The notes: a model not told the origin generated them from the letters alone. Shown: positions 34,704 through 44,469, counted from the stretch's first letter. The stretch: 64,000 nt of DNA from Roseiarcus sp963807735 (GCA_963807735.1 CAWEDI010000035.1:1-64000), one strand, 5' to 3'. Made by a program: numbers and translations.

Positions 34704-35483
34704 ATGTCCATGAACTACCGTCTTCGCCGTACGCTGCCCAGCAATCGGGTTGCTATTATTATGCCCGTCGACCACGGGCTTATCTTTGACCGCATTCAAG
34801 GATTGGAAACCCCTTCCGCGCCATTTCCCGCTTGGGCGAATAACGACGTCACAGGGTTCATGATGACGCCGGGCCAGGTGAAGCAGACGGAAAAATTCTT
34901 TGCCGCGCATCCGCATCTGACGCGCGTTCTGACAATCGATACCTTCTACGACTACCGTGAGCGCGAGGGCGGCTCGCATGGGCTCATCACGACGGTCGAG
35001 GAAGCCGTCCGCATGGGTGTCGACGCGGTCAAGATGCTTTTCCCGTGGAACATGTCGAAGGCAGAACGCGTGGCGATGTGCACGCGTGTCGGAGAGGTCG
35101 TTGCGGCGTGCGACCGGTGGGACATTCCGTTGGTGCTGGAGCCTGTGATCATTGGAGCCCCCCGATCAGAAGAAGTGATCATCGCGGAGGAGAAAGTCGC
35201 GCGCATCGCCTATGATCTCGGCGCACACATCATCAAGATCGCCTTTCCCGGAGAGGAAAGAACGAAGCGTCTTGTCGAGGAGCTAAAGGTCCCGCTCGTC
35301 ATCGCTGGGGGACCGCTCGAGGGCGATCCTTCGACAACGATTGAAGCTGTTGCTCGCACCATCCGCTCCGGGGCGCGGGGCGTGATTGTCGGCCGCAATA
35401 TCTGGCAACGTGAGCGCGGCCCGGCGGAGAAAGTTCTCAGCGAGATCGCCGCCCTCACGCGCAGCAAGACATTCAACGACTGA
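34704..35483 (+). CDS. class I aldolase, DeoC/DhnA (FbaB/LsrF) family
   Basis: 259 residues, ATG at 34704 after GGAG at 7-bp spacing. MPVDHGLIFDRIQGLE is the N-terminal substrate-phosphate region of this family. The probable Schiff-base lysine is K178 in HIIKIAFPGE. VPLVIAGGPLEGD and GVIVGRNIWQRERG at the C-terminus bind phosphate. The family covers fructose-bisphosphate, tagatose-bisphosphate, sulfofructose-phosphate and LsrF-like aldolases or thiolases. In this operon it most likely splits a ketose phosphate to dihydroxyacetone phosphate and an aldehyde. The exact substrate is unknown. Confidence 0.85.
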   Translation: MSMNYRLRRTLPSNRVAIIMPVDHGLIFDRIQGLETPSAPFPAWANNDVTGFMMTPGQVKQTEKFFAAHPHLTRVLTIDTFYDYREREGGSHGLITTVEEAVRMGVDAVKMLFPWNMSKAERVAMCTRVGEVVAACDRWDIPLVLEPVIIGAPRSEEVIIAEEKVARIAYDLGAHIIKIAFPGEERTKRLVEELKVPLVIAGGPLEGDPSTTIEAVARTIRSGARGVIVGRNIWQRERGPAEKVLSEIAALTRSKTFND

Positions 35484-35715
35484 TCGCGGCACATAAGGCG
35501 TGGCGCCGCTGGGATGCGGCTCGCGCATGAAAGACTAGATCGTCTGTAGAGGCCTGACGGGCGCCTGTGTCCCAAGCGCTCTCAGGTTTTGCCGTCCTAA
35601 GCGACCGGCTTGAAGGGCGTCCATCTCACCGAGGTGTGTTGCGCTTACCGTCGCGCCACATCGCCTCGATGCATCGCGTTGTTACCGAAACTGTTCTTAC
35701 GCAGGGGGTCAAACC
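35484..35715. other. 232-bp intergenic region
   Basis: It contains an imperfect GC-rich hairpin near 35495-35520 and no gene. It precedes the DhaK-like gene, whose RBS is AGGGGG. Confidence 0.4.
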
Positions 35716-37413
35716 GTGAAAAAATTGATCAACAATCCCCGTAGCGTGGTTCGCGAGATGCTGGAGGGATTGGTTGCACAATCCGCGGAACTCGCTCTTC
35801 TCGCCGACGAAAATGTCGTCCTTAGACATCCCCTGCCTGCTCCGGAGAAGCGCACAGTCGCAATAATTTCCGGCGGAGGAAGCGGTCACGAGCCCGCGCA
35901 TGCAGGCTATGTCGGAGAAGGTATGCTAACCGCCGCTGTCGCCGGCGATGTTTTCGCTTCGCCGAGTTCCGACGCCGTGCTCGCCGGTATTCGGGCCGCC
36001 GCAGGGCCCTCCGGCGCTGTGCTCATCGTCAAGAATTATACCGGCGACCGTTTGAATTTTGGGCTCGCAGCCGAATTGGCGCGCAGCGAAGGAATTCCGA
36101 TCGAGGTCGTCGTCGTCGCTGACGACGTCGCTCTTCACGCGACGGTGCCGCGGGAGCGACGTCGCGGCATCGCGGGAACTCTCTTTGTCCACAAGATCGC
36201 CGGTGCTGCCGCGGCGCGGGGCGACGACCTTGTCACTGTGGCGCGGCTTGCGCGTGAGGCCGCGCAGGCCATCGGCTCCATGGGCGTAGCGCTCGGCGCC
36301 TGTACATTGCCTGCCGCGGGCAAACCAGGATTTGTGCTCGGTGATGACGAAATTGAGCTCGGATTAGGCATTCATGGCGAAGCCGGCGTCTCGCGGACAA
36401 CGTTGCAGCCAGCGGCGGAACTGGCGCGCGTTATGATCGATGCCATAATTAAAGATCTCGGCGTGACCACATCGGATCGACTTGCGTTGCTGGTCAACGG
36501 TCTTGGCGCAACCCCGCCGATGGAGCTGGCGATCATTGCACGGGAGGCGGCGGCCGAGCTGCGACGACAGGGATTACAGGTCGAGCGCGCCTGGACGGGA
36601 ACGTTCCTCACCGCGCTCGACATGCCCGGATGCTCGCTATCCTTGTTGACCCTCAATCCCGAACGTCTCGCGCTCGTCGACGCGCCAACGCAAGCCGCAG
36701 CGTGGCCTCGCGGTGGACGCGTCAGCGTAAACGGTGGAATCGTATTGCCCGGTTCTCCGGCTCGTGCTCAGCCCCCGGTCGCCGCCAACGGCGGTTCGCC
36801 AGAGTTGCGGGCGAGCATCATCGCTGCCGCGAAGGTGCTGATTGAATCCGAACGGTTGCTGACCGACCTCGACGCCAGGGCTGGCGATGGCGACCTCGGC
36901 CAGAGTCTCGCACGCGGGGCGGAGGCGGTTATGGCCCTTCCCGAAGCAGTGTGGCGTAGCGCGCCTGCCGACGTGCTGCGCGCCGTCGGCGAAGCGCTGC
37001 GGCGCGCTATCGGAGGTAGTTCCGGGCCGTTCTACGCAACCGGCCTGTTGCGCGCCGCCCGCAGTCTGGAAAGCGTCAAAGGCGACGATATTGCCGTGGC
37101 AGCTGAGGCCTTCGAGCACGCGGTGGAAGGCATCTCCGCTCTCGGCGGCGCCCGCGCCGGAGATCGCACCATGGTGGACGCACTGGCGCCAGTCGTGACC
37201 GCCCTTCGCGCGGCAGCGACCGCACGGGAGCCAGCGCGCATTGCGTGGGCAAAGGCGGCGGCGGCAGCCGAGGCGGGTGCGCGAGCGACAGCGACGATGC
37301 CACCTCGACTTGGGCGCGCCAGTTATCTCGGCGCCCGCGCAATGGGTGTGCCCGATGGCGGCGCGCAGGCCGTGTCAATCTGGCTCGCAGCTGTCGCGGC
37401 GGCTCAGAACTAA
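35716..37413 (+). CDS. fused DhaK-DhaL dihydroxyacetone-type kinase (ATP-dependent)
   Basis: 565 residues from a GTG (VKKLINNPRSVVREMLEGLV), the normal size of single-chain ATP-dependent DHA kinases. The DhaK domain (~1-330) has ISGGGSGHEPAHAGYVGEGM, KNYTGDRLNFGLA, and the substrate-binding histidine H220 in ELGLGIHGEAG. The DhaL domain (~355-565) has LDARAGDGDLGQSLARGAE, the ATP/Mg2+ site, and a late LGARAMGVPDGGAQAVSIW. Substrate may be dihydroxyacetone or another short ketose (erythrulose kinases are of this family). It belongs to the GntR-associated sugar cluster. Confidence 0.92.
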   Translation: MKKLINNPRSVVREMLEGLVAQSAELALLADENVVLRHPLPAPEKRTVAIISGGGSGHEPAHAGYVGEGMLTAAVAGDVFASPSSDAVLAGIRAAAGPSGAVLIVKNYTGDRLNFGLAAELARSEGIPIEVVVVADDVALHATVPRERRRGIAGTLFVHKIAGAAAARGDDLVTVARLAREAAQAIGSMGVALGACTLPAAGKPGFVLGDDEIELGLGIHGEAGVSRTTLQPAAELARVMIDAIIKDLGVTTSDRLALLVNGLGATPPMELAIIAREAAAELRRQGLQVERAWTGTFLTALDMPGCSLSLLTLNPERLALVDAPTQAAAWPRGGRVSVNGGIVLPGSPARAQPPVAANGGSPELRASIIAAAKVLIESERLLTDLDARAGDGDLGQSLARGAEAVMALPEAVWRSAPADVLRAVGEALRRAIGGSSGPFYATGLLRAARSLESVKGDDIAVAAEAFEHAVEGISALGGARAGDRTMVDALAPVVTALRAAATAREPARIAWAKAAAAAEAGARATATMPPRLGRASYLGARAMGVPDGGAQAVSIWLAAVAAAQN

Positions 37414-37596
37414 AGCGTATGTGAACAGGAGGTCATTTTATTGAACGCTGCCACGCCGCGAGTTTTTCGGGTCGTTGAAAACTCGGCCGATATTGGGCAT
37501 CGACCTTGCTGGCCCGTCGCGATCAGCGACGAGGCTCAGCTTTTCGAGACCATCGCCATGACCATGCCCAAAAAAGCGCTTGCAAACCGCCGTGAT

Positions 37597-37620
37597 GTAC
37601 GTTTTGTCCGTACAAAACTA
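37597..37620 (+). promoter_or_regulatory. GntR operator candidate 2 (autoregulatory)
   Basis: A perfect inverted repeat GTTTTGT-CCGT-ACAAAAC at 37601-37618 holds the core TTGTCCGTACAA. It lies 18 bases before the best GntR start (37636), as expected for autorepression. Confidence 0.65.
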
Positions 37621-37635
37621 AGGGAGGGAAAGAAG

Positions 37636-38400
37636 GTGGGTGCGCTCGCACAAATTGACCGATCGTCGCCCGAACCCTTTTACATCCAGCTCGCGAAACA
37701 ACTGGAGCAGGCGATCGACTCTGGGGAATATGCCGTTGGCGGCCGGCTGCCGGGCGAAAGCGAGCTGTGCCGCCAGTACGATCTCGCCCGCTCCACGGTC
37801 CGAGAGATGCTGCGAAACCTCGAGGAGAAGGGAAAGATCAAGCTCGTGCCGCGCCGCGGCGCGTTTGTCGTCGATCCCAATGAATCAGCCTGGGGTTTGC
37901 AGGTCACCACAGGGTTTTTCGAAGGCGAAGTCGACCACAACAAGCGCAATGTCGAGACTGCCGTATTGGAGGCGCGGCGCGGTGCGCTGCCAGAGGCCGC
38001 GGCGGTAGCGCTTAGCTTGAGAAAAGGCGAGGAAGGGTTTCGTCTTCGGCGATTGCGTAAACTCGACGGCGTGCTCGCGCTTTATTCCGAGAACTGCCTT
38101 CCCGCGGAATTTGAAAGAATCATCCTCGAAAGCGAGGTGATGCAACCGCATGGCTCGCTCAACAGGGTGTTGCGCGCCGCAGGCTACAAGATTTTCGGCG
38201 CGCGCCGCAGCATCGAATCGGTAGCCGCTCCAAATGCCGTCGCCAAGAAGCTTCAAATCCCACAAGGTTCGCCGCTACTGCTGATTACATCGATATCTTG
38301 GGGCAAAGACCGCAAGGTGTTCGATCACTACACGTCCTGGGTGCGCACCGACGTTGTCAAGATTACCGTCGAGGCGCAGGCGACGACCGACGAAACGTGA
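37636..38400 (+). CDS. GntR family regulator with UTRA effector domain
   Basis: 254 residues from a GTG at 37636, chosen because GGGAGGGAAAGAAG precedes it; the frame opens at 37441 but that part has no domain and contains the operator. The winged HTH is FYIQLAKQLEQAIDSGEYAV and GESELCRQYDLARSTVREML. The HutC/UTRA domain follows, with LRRLRKLDGVLALYSENCLP and ARRSIESVAAPNAVAKKLQI. It likely represses the aldolase, its own gene and the ABC importer until a pathway sugar phosphate or sugar is present. Confidence 0.88.
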   Translation: MGALAQIDRSSPEPFYIQLAKQLEQAIDSGEYAVGGRLPGESELCRQYDLARSTVREMLRNLEEKGKIKLVPRRGAFVVDPNESAWGLQVTTGFFEGEVDHNKRNVETAVLEARRGALPEAAAVALSLRKGEEGFRLRRLRKLDGVLALYSENCLPAEFERIILESEVMQPHGSLNRVLRAAGYKIFGARRSIESVAAPNAVAKKLQIPQGSPLLLITSISWGKDRKVFDHYTSWVRTDVVKITVEAQATTDET

Positions 38401-38428
38401 CAACCAAACAACAGGCGAGCGATCCGCT

Positions 38429-39478
38429 ATGAGCCTCGATCCCCTATTTGACGCCTCCGGCGCTCGGAGTTCCGTTTCCTCTGGCCGTATGCGAGCAGTC
38501 GAGATCACCCAGTCGCATGATATCGCTGTCATTGAGACCGCGATCCCGACAATTGGGCGCAGCGACATTCTCGTTAGGCCCACGGCGTGCGGCATCTGCG
38601 GCACCGATCTGCATATTCTCAAGCACGGTTTTCCCGGCACCATCTATCCAGTCATTCCCGGCCATGAATTTGCCGGCCATGTTGTCGCGGCAGGTTCCGA
38701 CGTGCGCGGTATCAAAGAAGGGGATTTCGTCGCGGTTGATCCGAACGTCGTCTGCGGTCACTGCCGCTGGTGCAGGGCGGGGCGCCCCAATCTCTGTCCG
38801 GAGCTGAGCCCGATCGGCGTCGGACGCCCTGGCGCTGCAGCCGAATATGTAGCCGCGCCTGCGAAAAACGCTCTTGTCGTGAAGCAATCGCTCGGCGACG
38901 GCATCGCCGCGCTGATCGAGCCGTTGGCCTGCGTCATGCACGCAATAGAGTCGTCCGGCGATGTGCGGGACCGTGGTGTGCTAGTCCTCGGCGGCGGCGC
39001 GATGGGTCTCCTCATCGCTGTCGTCGCGCAAGTCTCGGGTGCAGGTCGCGTCGTCCTGGCCGACCCCGTTCCCGCGAAGCATGCGATCGCCCGACAGGCA
39101 GGCATAAGCGAAGTCATCGACCCTGCGTTGCTTGGCGAGGAATGTTTCGACGTGGTGTTCGAAGCCGCCGGAGCGCCGCGCGCACTCAGCCAGGCGCTGA
39201 CCCTAGTCGAGAAAACGGGAACACTTGTTCAGGTTGGCGTGCACGACGAACATGCGACGTCTCAGTTTGTCCCTTTCAAGATTTACGAACGCGAAATCAC
39301 GATTGTCGGCTCCAATTCCTGCGCGGACAAGTTCGCCGCGGCGGCGGAGATCATGCCTGACATCGCCGACCGCGCTGCGGTGCTGCTTGGTGACCCGTTC
39401 CCGGTTTGGGAATTTGCGGCGGCGGTGGAAAGCATGGTTGCCGGCAAGGCTGTAAAGACCCAACTTCGCTTCGCCTGA
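38429..39478 (+). CDS. zinc-dependent polyol/alcohol dehydrogenase (MDR)
   Basis: 349 residues starting MSLDPLFDASGARSSVSSGR; a later start MRAVEITQSHDIAV (38489) fits the family better. CGICGTDLHILKHGFPGTIY and PGHEFAGHVVAAGSDV supply the catalytic zinc ligands. VCGHCRWCRAGRPNLC is the structural four-cysteine zinc site. The cofactor motif is VLVLGGGAMGLL and the NAD-selecting acid VVLADPVP. It resembles sorbitol or arabitol dehydrogenase-like proteins and would oxidise a polyol to the ketose used by the kinases of the cluster. Confidence 0.88.
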   Translation: MSLDPLFDASGARSSVSSGRMRAVEITQSHDIAVIETAIPTIGRSDILVRPTACGICGTDLHILKHGFPGTIYPVIPGHEFAGHVVAAGSDVRGIKEGDFVAVDPNVVCGHCRWCRAGRPNLCPELSPIGVGRPGAAAEYVAAPAKNALVVKQSLGDGIAALIEPLACVMHAIESSGDVRDRGVLVLGGGAMGLLIAVVAQVSGAGRVVLADPVPAKHAIARQAGISEVIDPALLGEECFDVVFEAAGAPRALSQALTLVEKTGTLVQVGVHDEHATSQFVPFKIYEREITIVGSNSCADKFAAAAEIMPDIADRAAVLLGDPFPVWEFAAAVESMVAGKAVKTQLRFA

Positions 39479-39566
39479 ACAACCAAGCGCAACCAAACAC
39501 CGTTTCTTCCAGTTTGGCTCGCGATGTCGAGCACTACTTCCTTCGTTGCTACAACAAGTCGCCGCC

Positions 39567-40920
39567 ATGCAACGTCTTCACTGCGGAGTCGATCTCGGGA
39601 CCACGAGCGTCAAGGTGGCGCTGGTGGACGACTCCGGTTGCTCGTTATGTGTCCGCGCGCGTCCCACACCGCGGATCGACGACGAAGGCGGCGTGGCGAC
39701 GAGCGGCGCGGTGATCGTCTCGATGCTTGAGGAGATGATCGCAGAGGCGTGGCGTGCAGCGGGGGGCGACGCACCCTTGCGCTCGATCGCTGTGGTTGGT
39801 GTCGGGGAGGACGGCCTGAACGTCCGCCACGACCTGACGCCGACCGGAGTGGCGCTCGCTTGGTTCGATCGCCGAGCGGAGGGCGAAGCGAGTTGGCTTC
39901 GCAACTCTCGCTTTGCCGATCCGAAAGCCGGCATTGCTATCGGCGCGGACAGGGCCGTGGCGAAATGGCTGTGGACCCGCCGCCATCGTTCGCAGGAGCT
40001 GCTTGAGGCCAAACACTGGCTCGCGCTGACCGACTATGCGAGCGCTTGGTGGACAAGACAGCCCTTCATGAGCGCCACACTGGCGCCGAGAACAGCTTCA
40101 TTCGACATCTATGGGCGCACGTGGATGACCGATCTGCTTGCCGAGGTAGGAGCGCCAGAGCTTCCAGAACTTGTGCAGGCGGGCGAAGTGGTGGGCCCCG
40201 TTGTCCAAGGGCGTTTGTTGGAATGCGGTGCGGCATCAAGCGACACGCACGTCGTTGCCGGCGGCCACGATCATCCCATCGCGGCCTATACGCTTCGACA
40301 AATATCCCCCGACGCTCGCGTCGAACTCGATGGGTACAGCAAATCTCGTCTACGGCGAGGCGCGCGGTCCGACTGAACCGTGTCTCGATCCGTATCTCGC
40401 GTTTTCGCTTCCGCCCGGAGGCGGCGAAGGTATCGCATGTCTTGGCGTATTTGAATTCAGCGCCGCGATGGCGGGAACAGAACTCAGTGGCGACGAACTG
40501 AGGGCGTTTCTCGCAGAACCAAGTCTCCCCGGCGTGCCGCTCGACGAGGTGTCTGTCCCGCGCCGCGCGCTTGAGCATGCGGCGTTTTACGCGCGGCGTA
40601 TGATGGATGCCATCACCGAAGCGGATGCGCCGACGGGACCTATTTACGCCACCGGCGGCTGGTCGCGTTCGAGGGCGTTGATTGAATTGCGCGCGAGCGT
40701 TTATGGCGCGCCGATCTTTGTTATTGACGAACCCGAAATGACCGCCATGGGCGCAGCGTGCCTAGGCATAGGCGCCACGACGGGCAGCGCCCCGGACTTA
40801 AGCCGAACGCGAGAGGTGCGTCGGATTGATCCGCTTGGGGAGTGGGCGCGCGTTTACGAAACCGCTTACCCGAACTTCCGCACAAACCTCAACGCGCAAA
40901 TGCAAAGCGGACGCAGCTGA
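39567..40920 (+). pseudogene. FGGY-family carbohydrate kinase with frameshift
   Basis: The N-terminal half starts MQRLHCGVDLGTTSVKVALV (phosphate-1 motif). It continues through AWFDRRAEGEASWL to VVAGGHDHPIAAYTLRQISP. The frame then derails near 40332. The next frame resumes MGTANLVYGEARGPTEPCLD and IYATGGWSRSRALIELRASV (adenosine motif), ending at 40920. One base gained, or two lost, explains it. All motifs of both halves are present, so the gene was intact recently, or the break is a sequencing error. Most FGGY kinases phosphorylate ketoses at C1 or C5. Confidence 0.8.
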
Positions 40921-41348
40921 AGCGATGAAAAGCGCCTCAACTATCTTTCGTCAGGAGCGCTTCGCATCTGGGTTTCTTTCGGGAAATCCACGCCGAAGAG
41001 AAAAAAATACACGTGAGCGCCTACTCGGGCTTGCATCTCGATAACGAGTATGTCATTACTGTACGTACAATACGGACAACGCGCTTAAACGATCTTGGGA
41101 GGTACGCAGGAGTAGCAAACATTCGCAGCCCATTGGCTGACGACCCTTAGCTATCTGAAATCGCGCCAACGCGTCCGAAGCGCCTGCTCGACATGCGCAG
41201 GGCCGCTAGAACGAACGCATTTTTGAAAAGGCGCGAATACCGAATTTGGTCTTTGAATTCTGCAGCCACGTGACTGCGGCTCGATGTCGCGCGCCCCAAC
41301 AATGGTCGCGGACAAGCTGTGAAACACTAACGTGTGAAGGAGGAACGA
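40921..41348. other. 428-bp regulatory gap before the ABC importer
   Basis: No gene is seen. It holds the operator candidate at 41059-41078 and the strong SD (AAGGAGGAA) of the binding-protein gene. Confidence 0.55.
41059..41078 (+). promoter_or_regulatory. GntR operator candidate 3 (ABC importer operon)
   Basis: CTGTACGTACAATACGGAC. It carries the core TGTACGTACAA and shares 17 consecutive bases with the reverse complement of site 1. Confidence 0.65.
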
Positions 41349-42665
41349 ATGTTTATACGAAAACTGATGGCCACGACTGCGACCATGCTGCTCGCGGCAA
41401 TTGCAGGCGCCAAAGCTGATACGACCCTTACCATCGCCACCGTCAACAACCCTGATATGGTTGTGATGCAGAAGTATTCCGCGGAATACGAAAAGAGCGC
41501 GGGCGTCAAACTGAAGTGGTTGGTGCTTGACGAAAACACGCTGCGCCAGCGCGTGACGACAGACATTTCGACGAAGGGTGGTCAGTTCGACGTGATCACG
41601 ATCGGCCTTTACGAAACACCGATCTGGGGCAAGGCCGGCTGGTTGCTTCCTTTCGACAACCTGTCGAAAGACTACGACGTTGACGACATCCTGCCGTCCG
41701 TGCGCGACGGTCTTTCCTACAACGGCAAGCTCTATTCGGTTCCCTTCTACGCCGAAAGCGCGATGACCTTCTATCGCAAGGACCTCTTTGATCAGGCTGG
41801 CCTGAAAATGCCCGACCAGCCGACATGGACTCAGATCAAAGAGTTCGCGGCCAAGCTCGATGACAAAAAGAACGATATGCACGGCATCTGCATCCGCGGG
41901 CTGCCGGGCTGGGGCGAGAACATGGCTCTCCTCGGGCTTGTGGGCAATGTGTGGGGCGGTCAGCTCTTCAACATGGACTGGCATTCCGGCGTAAACAGCC
42001 CGGCGTGGAAGGACGCGATTAAGTTCTACGTCGATCTCGCCAACAAGTACGGCCCTCCCGGTGTGGTCGGTAACGGGTTCAACGAGAACCTCGCCCTCCT
42101 CACGGACGGCAAGTGCGCCATGTGGAACGACGCGACCGTCGCCGCGGGCGTCATCTTCGACCCGAAGCGCTCCAAAGTCTCCGACAAGATCGGATTCGCG
42201 CAGAACCCCATCGAGAAGTGGAACAAGGGGGGCGCGTGGCTGTGGGCTTGGTCGCTCGGGATTCCCTCGTCCTCCAAGCAGCCCGACGAGGCGCGCAAGT
42301 TCATCGAATGGGCTACCTCGAAGAACTACATCAAGATGGTCGGCGAAAAGGACGGTTGGGTCACCATCCCTCCCGGGACGCGCAAGTCTACCTACGAGAA
42401 CCAGGACTATCTGAAGGCGGCTCCGTTCGCGATCCCGACGCTGAAGGCGATCGAAGGTGCGAAGATGGTGGATGACACCATGAATCCGAAACCCTACGTC
42501 GGTATCAACTTCGCGATTATCCCGGAAACGCAAGCGATCAATAACTTCACCGGACAGGAGATCGCCGGCGCATTGACAGGCAAGATGACCGTCGATCAGG
42601 CCCTTGACGCCGCGGCAGCGAACTCCGACCGAGTGCTGCAGAAGGCGGGCGGTTACTTCAAGTAA
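41349..42665 (+). CDS. ABC sugar/polyol transporter, periplasmic substrate-binding protein
   Basis: 438 residues from the ATG at 41349 after AAGGAGG. The signal peptide is MFIRKLMATTATMLLAAIAG, cut after AKA. The mature protein has TLTIATVNNPDMVVMQKYSA, GGQFDVITIGLYETPIWGKA, and FYAESAMTFYRKDLFDQAGL. This is the extracellular solute-binding family 1 pattern, closest to sorbitol/mannitol (SmoE-like) binding proteins. It delivers substrate to the permeases that follow. Two permeases and one ATPase lie downstream. Confidence 0.92.
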   Translation: MFIRKLMATTATMLLAAIAGAKADTTLTIATVNNPDMVVMQKYSAEYEKSAGVKLKWLVLDENTLRQRVTTDISTKGGQFDVITIGLYETPIWGKAGWLLPFDNLSKDYDVDDILPSVRDGLSYNGKLYSVPFYAESAMTFYRKDLFDQAGLKMPDQPTWTQIKEFAAKLDDKKNDMHGICIRGLPGWGENMALLGLVGNVWGGQLFNMDWHSGVNSPAWKDAIKFYVDLANKYGPPGVVGNGFNENLALLTDGKCAMWNDATVAAGVIFDPKRSKVSDKIGFAQNPIEKWNKGGAWLWAWSLGIPSSSKQPDEARKFIEWATSKNYIKMVGEKDGWVTIPPGTRKSTYENQDYLKAAPFAIPTLKAIEGAKMVDDTMNPKPYVGINFAIIPETQAINNFTGQEIAGALTGKMTVDQALDAAAANSDRVLQKAGGYFK

Positions 42666-42680
42666 GCAGCGATAAATGGA

Positions 42681-42708
42681 GGCCGCGCTCGGCTTGTCGA
42701 GCACGGCC
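42681..42708 (+). terminator. stem-loop between binding protein and first permease
   Basis: GGCCGCGCTCG, loop GCTTGT, CGAGCACGGCC: an 11-bp stem with one mismatch. Such hairpins commonly reduce expression downstream so the binding protein is made in excess. There is no T run, so it is more likely an mRNA stabiliser or attenuator than a full terminator. Confidence 0.55.
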
Positions 42709-42734
42709 TGCTTCCGCCAACAAAGGTCATTGCA

Positions 42735-43631
42735 GTGACTCAATCCGTGTCGCCCCGAAAAGGATTTGGCCTAGCGCCTCGACGCGAAGCGCGGACCTGG
42801 CCGCTGCTGGCCCCCGCCGTCGGGCTGCTGGCGGTGTGGGCAGTCGTGCCGCTCGTATTGACAATTTGGTTTTCGCTGCTGAACTACAATTTGCAGACCC
42901 CTCCGGCGCGCTTTTCCGGGCTCGACAATTTTTTCTATCTCTTCACGGATCCAGACCTTCTCACGGTGATCCGTAATTCGCTCGAACTGATTCTAATTCC
43001 CATGGCGGTTACGATCTGCCTGGGTACAGTGTTTGCGCTCCTCTACGACGGCCCGTTTCCCGGACGAAGCATTGCGCGTCTTCTAATGATCACGCCGTTT
43101 TTCGTGATGCCGACTGTCGCCGCGCTGGTCTGGAAAAACCTGTTCCTGAACCCGGTTTGGGGGCTCGTGGCATGGCTCCTAAGGCTCGTTGGTCTTGAGC
43201 CGATTGACTGGTTTTCCACCTATCCCATGACCGCCATTGTCATCATTATCTCATGGGAATGGACGCCTTTCGCAGCCCTGATCATTCTGACCTCGCTTCA
43301 GTCACTCGATCGCGAGCAAGTTGAGGCAGCGCGAATGGACGGCGCCAAATTCTTCCACATCTTTAGGTACGTCATTCTGCCGCATTTGTACCGATCTCTC
43401 TCCGTCGTTTTTATGCTGGAGACGATCTTCTTCCTTTCGACCTACGCTGAGATCTATGTGACCACGGTTGGAGGCCCAGGGGCTGAAACAACCAACATAC
43501 CTTTCTTCATCTACACGCGCGCACTTCTAAGCTTCGATGTCGGTCTTGCCTCAGCCGGCGGCCTGTTTGCGATCCTTTTTGCAAACATCGTCGCGTTTTT
43601 CTTTGTCCGCATCGTCTCCCGGCAACTCTGA
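42735..43631 (+). CDS. ABC sugar transporter permease 1 (MalF/UgpA-like)
   Basis: 298 residues from a GTG at 42735 (VTQSVSPRKGFGLAPRREAR). It has about six TM segments and the coupling-loop EAA motif LDREQVEAARMDGAKFFHIFRYVILPHL. It resembles permeases of the polyol (SmoF-like) importers. A later ATG exists but would remove the first TM segment. Confidence 0.9.
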   Translation: MTQSVSPRKGFGLAPRREARTWPLLAPAVGLLAVWAVVPLVLTIWFSLLNYNLQTPPARFSGLDNFFYLFTDPDLLTVIRNSLELILIPMAVTICLGTVFALLYDGPFPGRSIARLLMITPFFVMPTVAALVWKNLFLNPVWGLVAWLLRLVGLEPIDWFSTYPMTAIVIIISWEWTPFAALIILTSLQSLDREQVEAARMDGAKFFHIFRYVILPHLYRSLSVVFMLETIFFLSTYAEIYVTTVGGPGAETTNIPFFIYTRALLSFDVGLASAGGLFAILFANIVAFFFVRIVSRQL

Positions 43632-43641
43632 GGCGTCCGTC

Positions 43642-44460
43642 GTGAACAATACTCCTCGCCTTATCGCACGAGCATTTTTTGGCTGGTTTGCCGGATTGCT
43701 GATGGCGTTTCCAGTCATTTGGATGGCGCTTGCGGCGTTCAAGAGTGAAAAGGACGCGGCCGCGGTGCCCCCACTGTTGTTCTTCAAGCCAACCTTGGAG
43801 AATTTCGCCGAGATGGGCCAGCGCATCGACTATCTGCATCACGCCTTGAATAGCGCAGCTGTGTCGTTCTCGGCGACGATTCTCGCCATACTTGTCGGCG
43901 TGCCCTCTGCTTATGTCTGCGCGTTCTATCCATCAAACCGAACGCGCGGCCTCATGCTTTGGATGCTGTCGACAAAATTTATGCCGGCGGTCGGCGTGCT
44001 GGTTCCTATCTATCTAATCCTTGTGTGGACGCACCTTGTCGATACCAGGTTCGCCCTGATCGTTATTACATTCTTCAGCAATCTGCCGCTCGTCGTGTGG
44101 ATGTTGTTCTCCTACTTCAAGGAGGTGCCGCACGAGATCCTTGAAGCGGGTCGCATGGACGGCGCCAAACCGCTAACCCAGATGCGGTATCTGCTCCTGC
44201 CCTTGACCTTGCCTGGCATATCGTCAACGGCCCTTTTGTCGGTCATTCTGGCCTGGAACGAGTCCTTTTGGTGCATCAACGTAACCTCGACAGAGGCGGG
44301 CACGCTGGGACTGGCGGTTGCGTCGTTTGCGAATTCCGAGGGGTTGTTCTGGGCGAAGCTATCTGCCGCCTCACTGGCCTCCGTGGCGCCCGTCTTGGTG
44401 TTTGGCTGGATAACCCAGCGTCAACTGGTGCGTGGTCTAACCTTCGGCGCCGTCAAATAA
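43642..44460 (+). CDS. ABC sugar transporter permease 2 (MalG-like)
   Basis: 272 residues from a GTG at 43642 (VNNTPRLIARAFFGWFAGLL), ten bases after the first permease. It has six TM segments and the EAA loop EVPHEILEAGRMDGAKPLTQ. The N-terminus has the short TM1 and the F..P.....NF domain (FKPTLENFAEMG) usual for MalG-type proteins. Confidence 0.9.
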   Translation: MNNTPRLIARAFFGWFAGLLMAFPVIWMALAAFKSEKDAAAVPPLLFFKPTLENFAEMGQRIDYLHHALNSAAVSFSATILAILVGVPSAYVCAFYPSNRTRGLMLWMLSTKFMPAVGVLVPIYLILVWTHLVDTRFALIVITFFSNLPLVVWMLFSYFKEVPHEILEAGRMDGAKPLTQMRYLLLPLTLPGISSTALLSVILAWNESFWCINVTSTEAGTLGLAVASFANSEGLFWAKLSAASLASVAPVLVFGWITQRQLVRGLTFGAVK

Positions 44461-44469
44461 GGAAATCCG

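Noticed and set aside
41151..42743. 530-codon minus-strand frame over the binding-protein gene
   Set aside because: It lies exactly opposite the ABC binding protein and has no recognisable domain; coding shadow.
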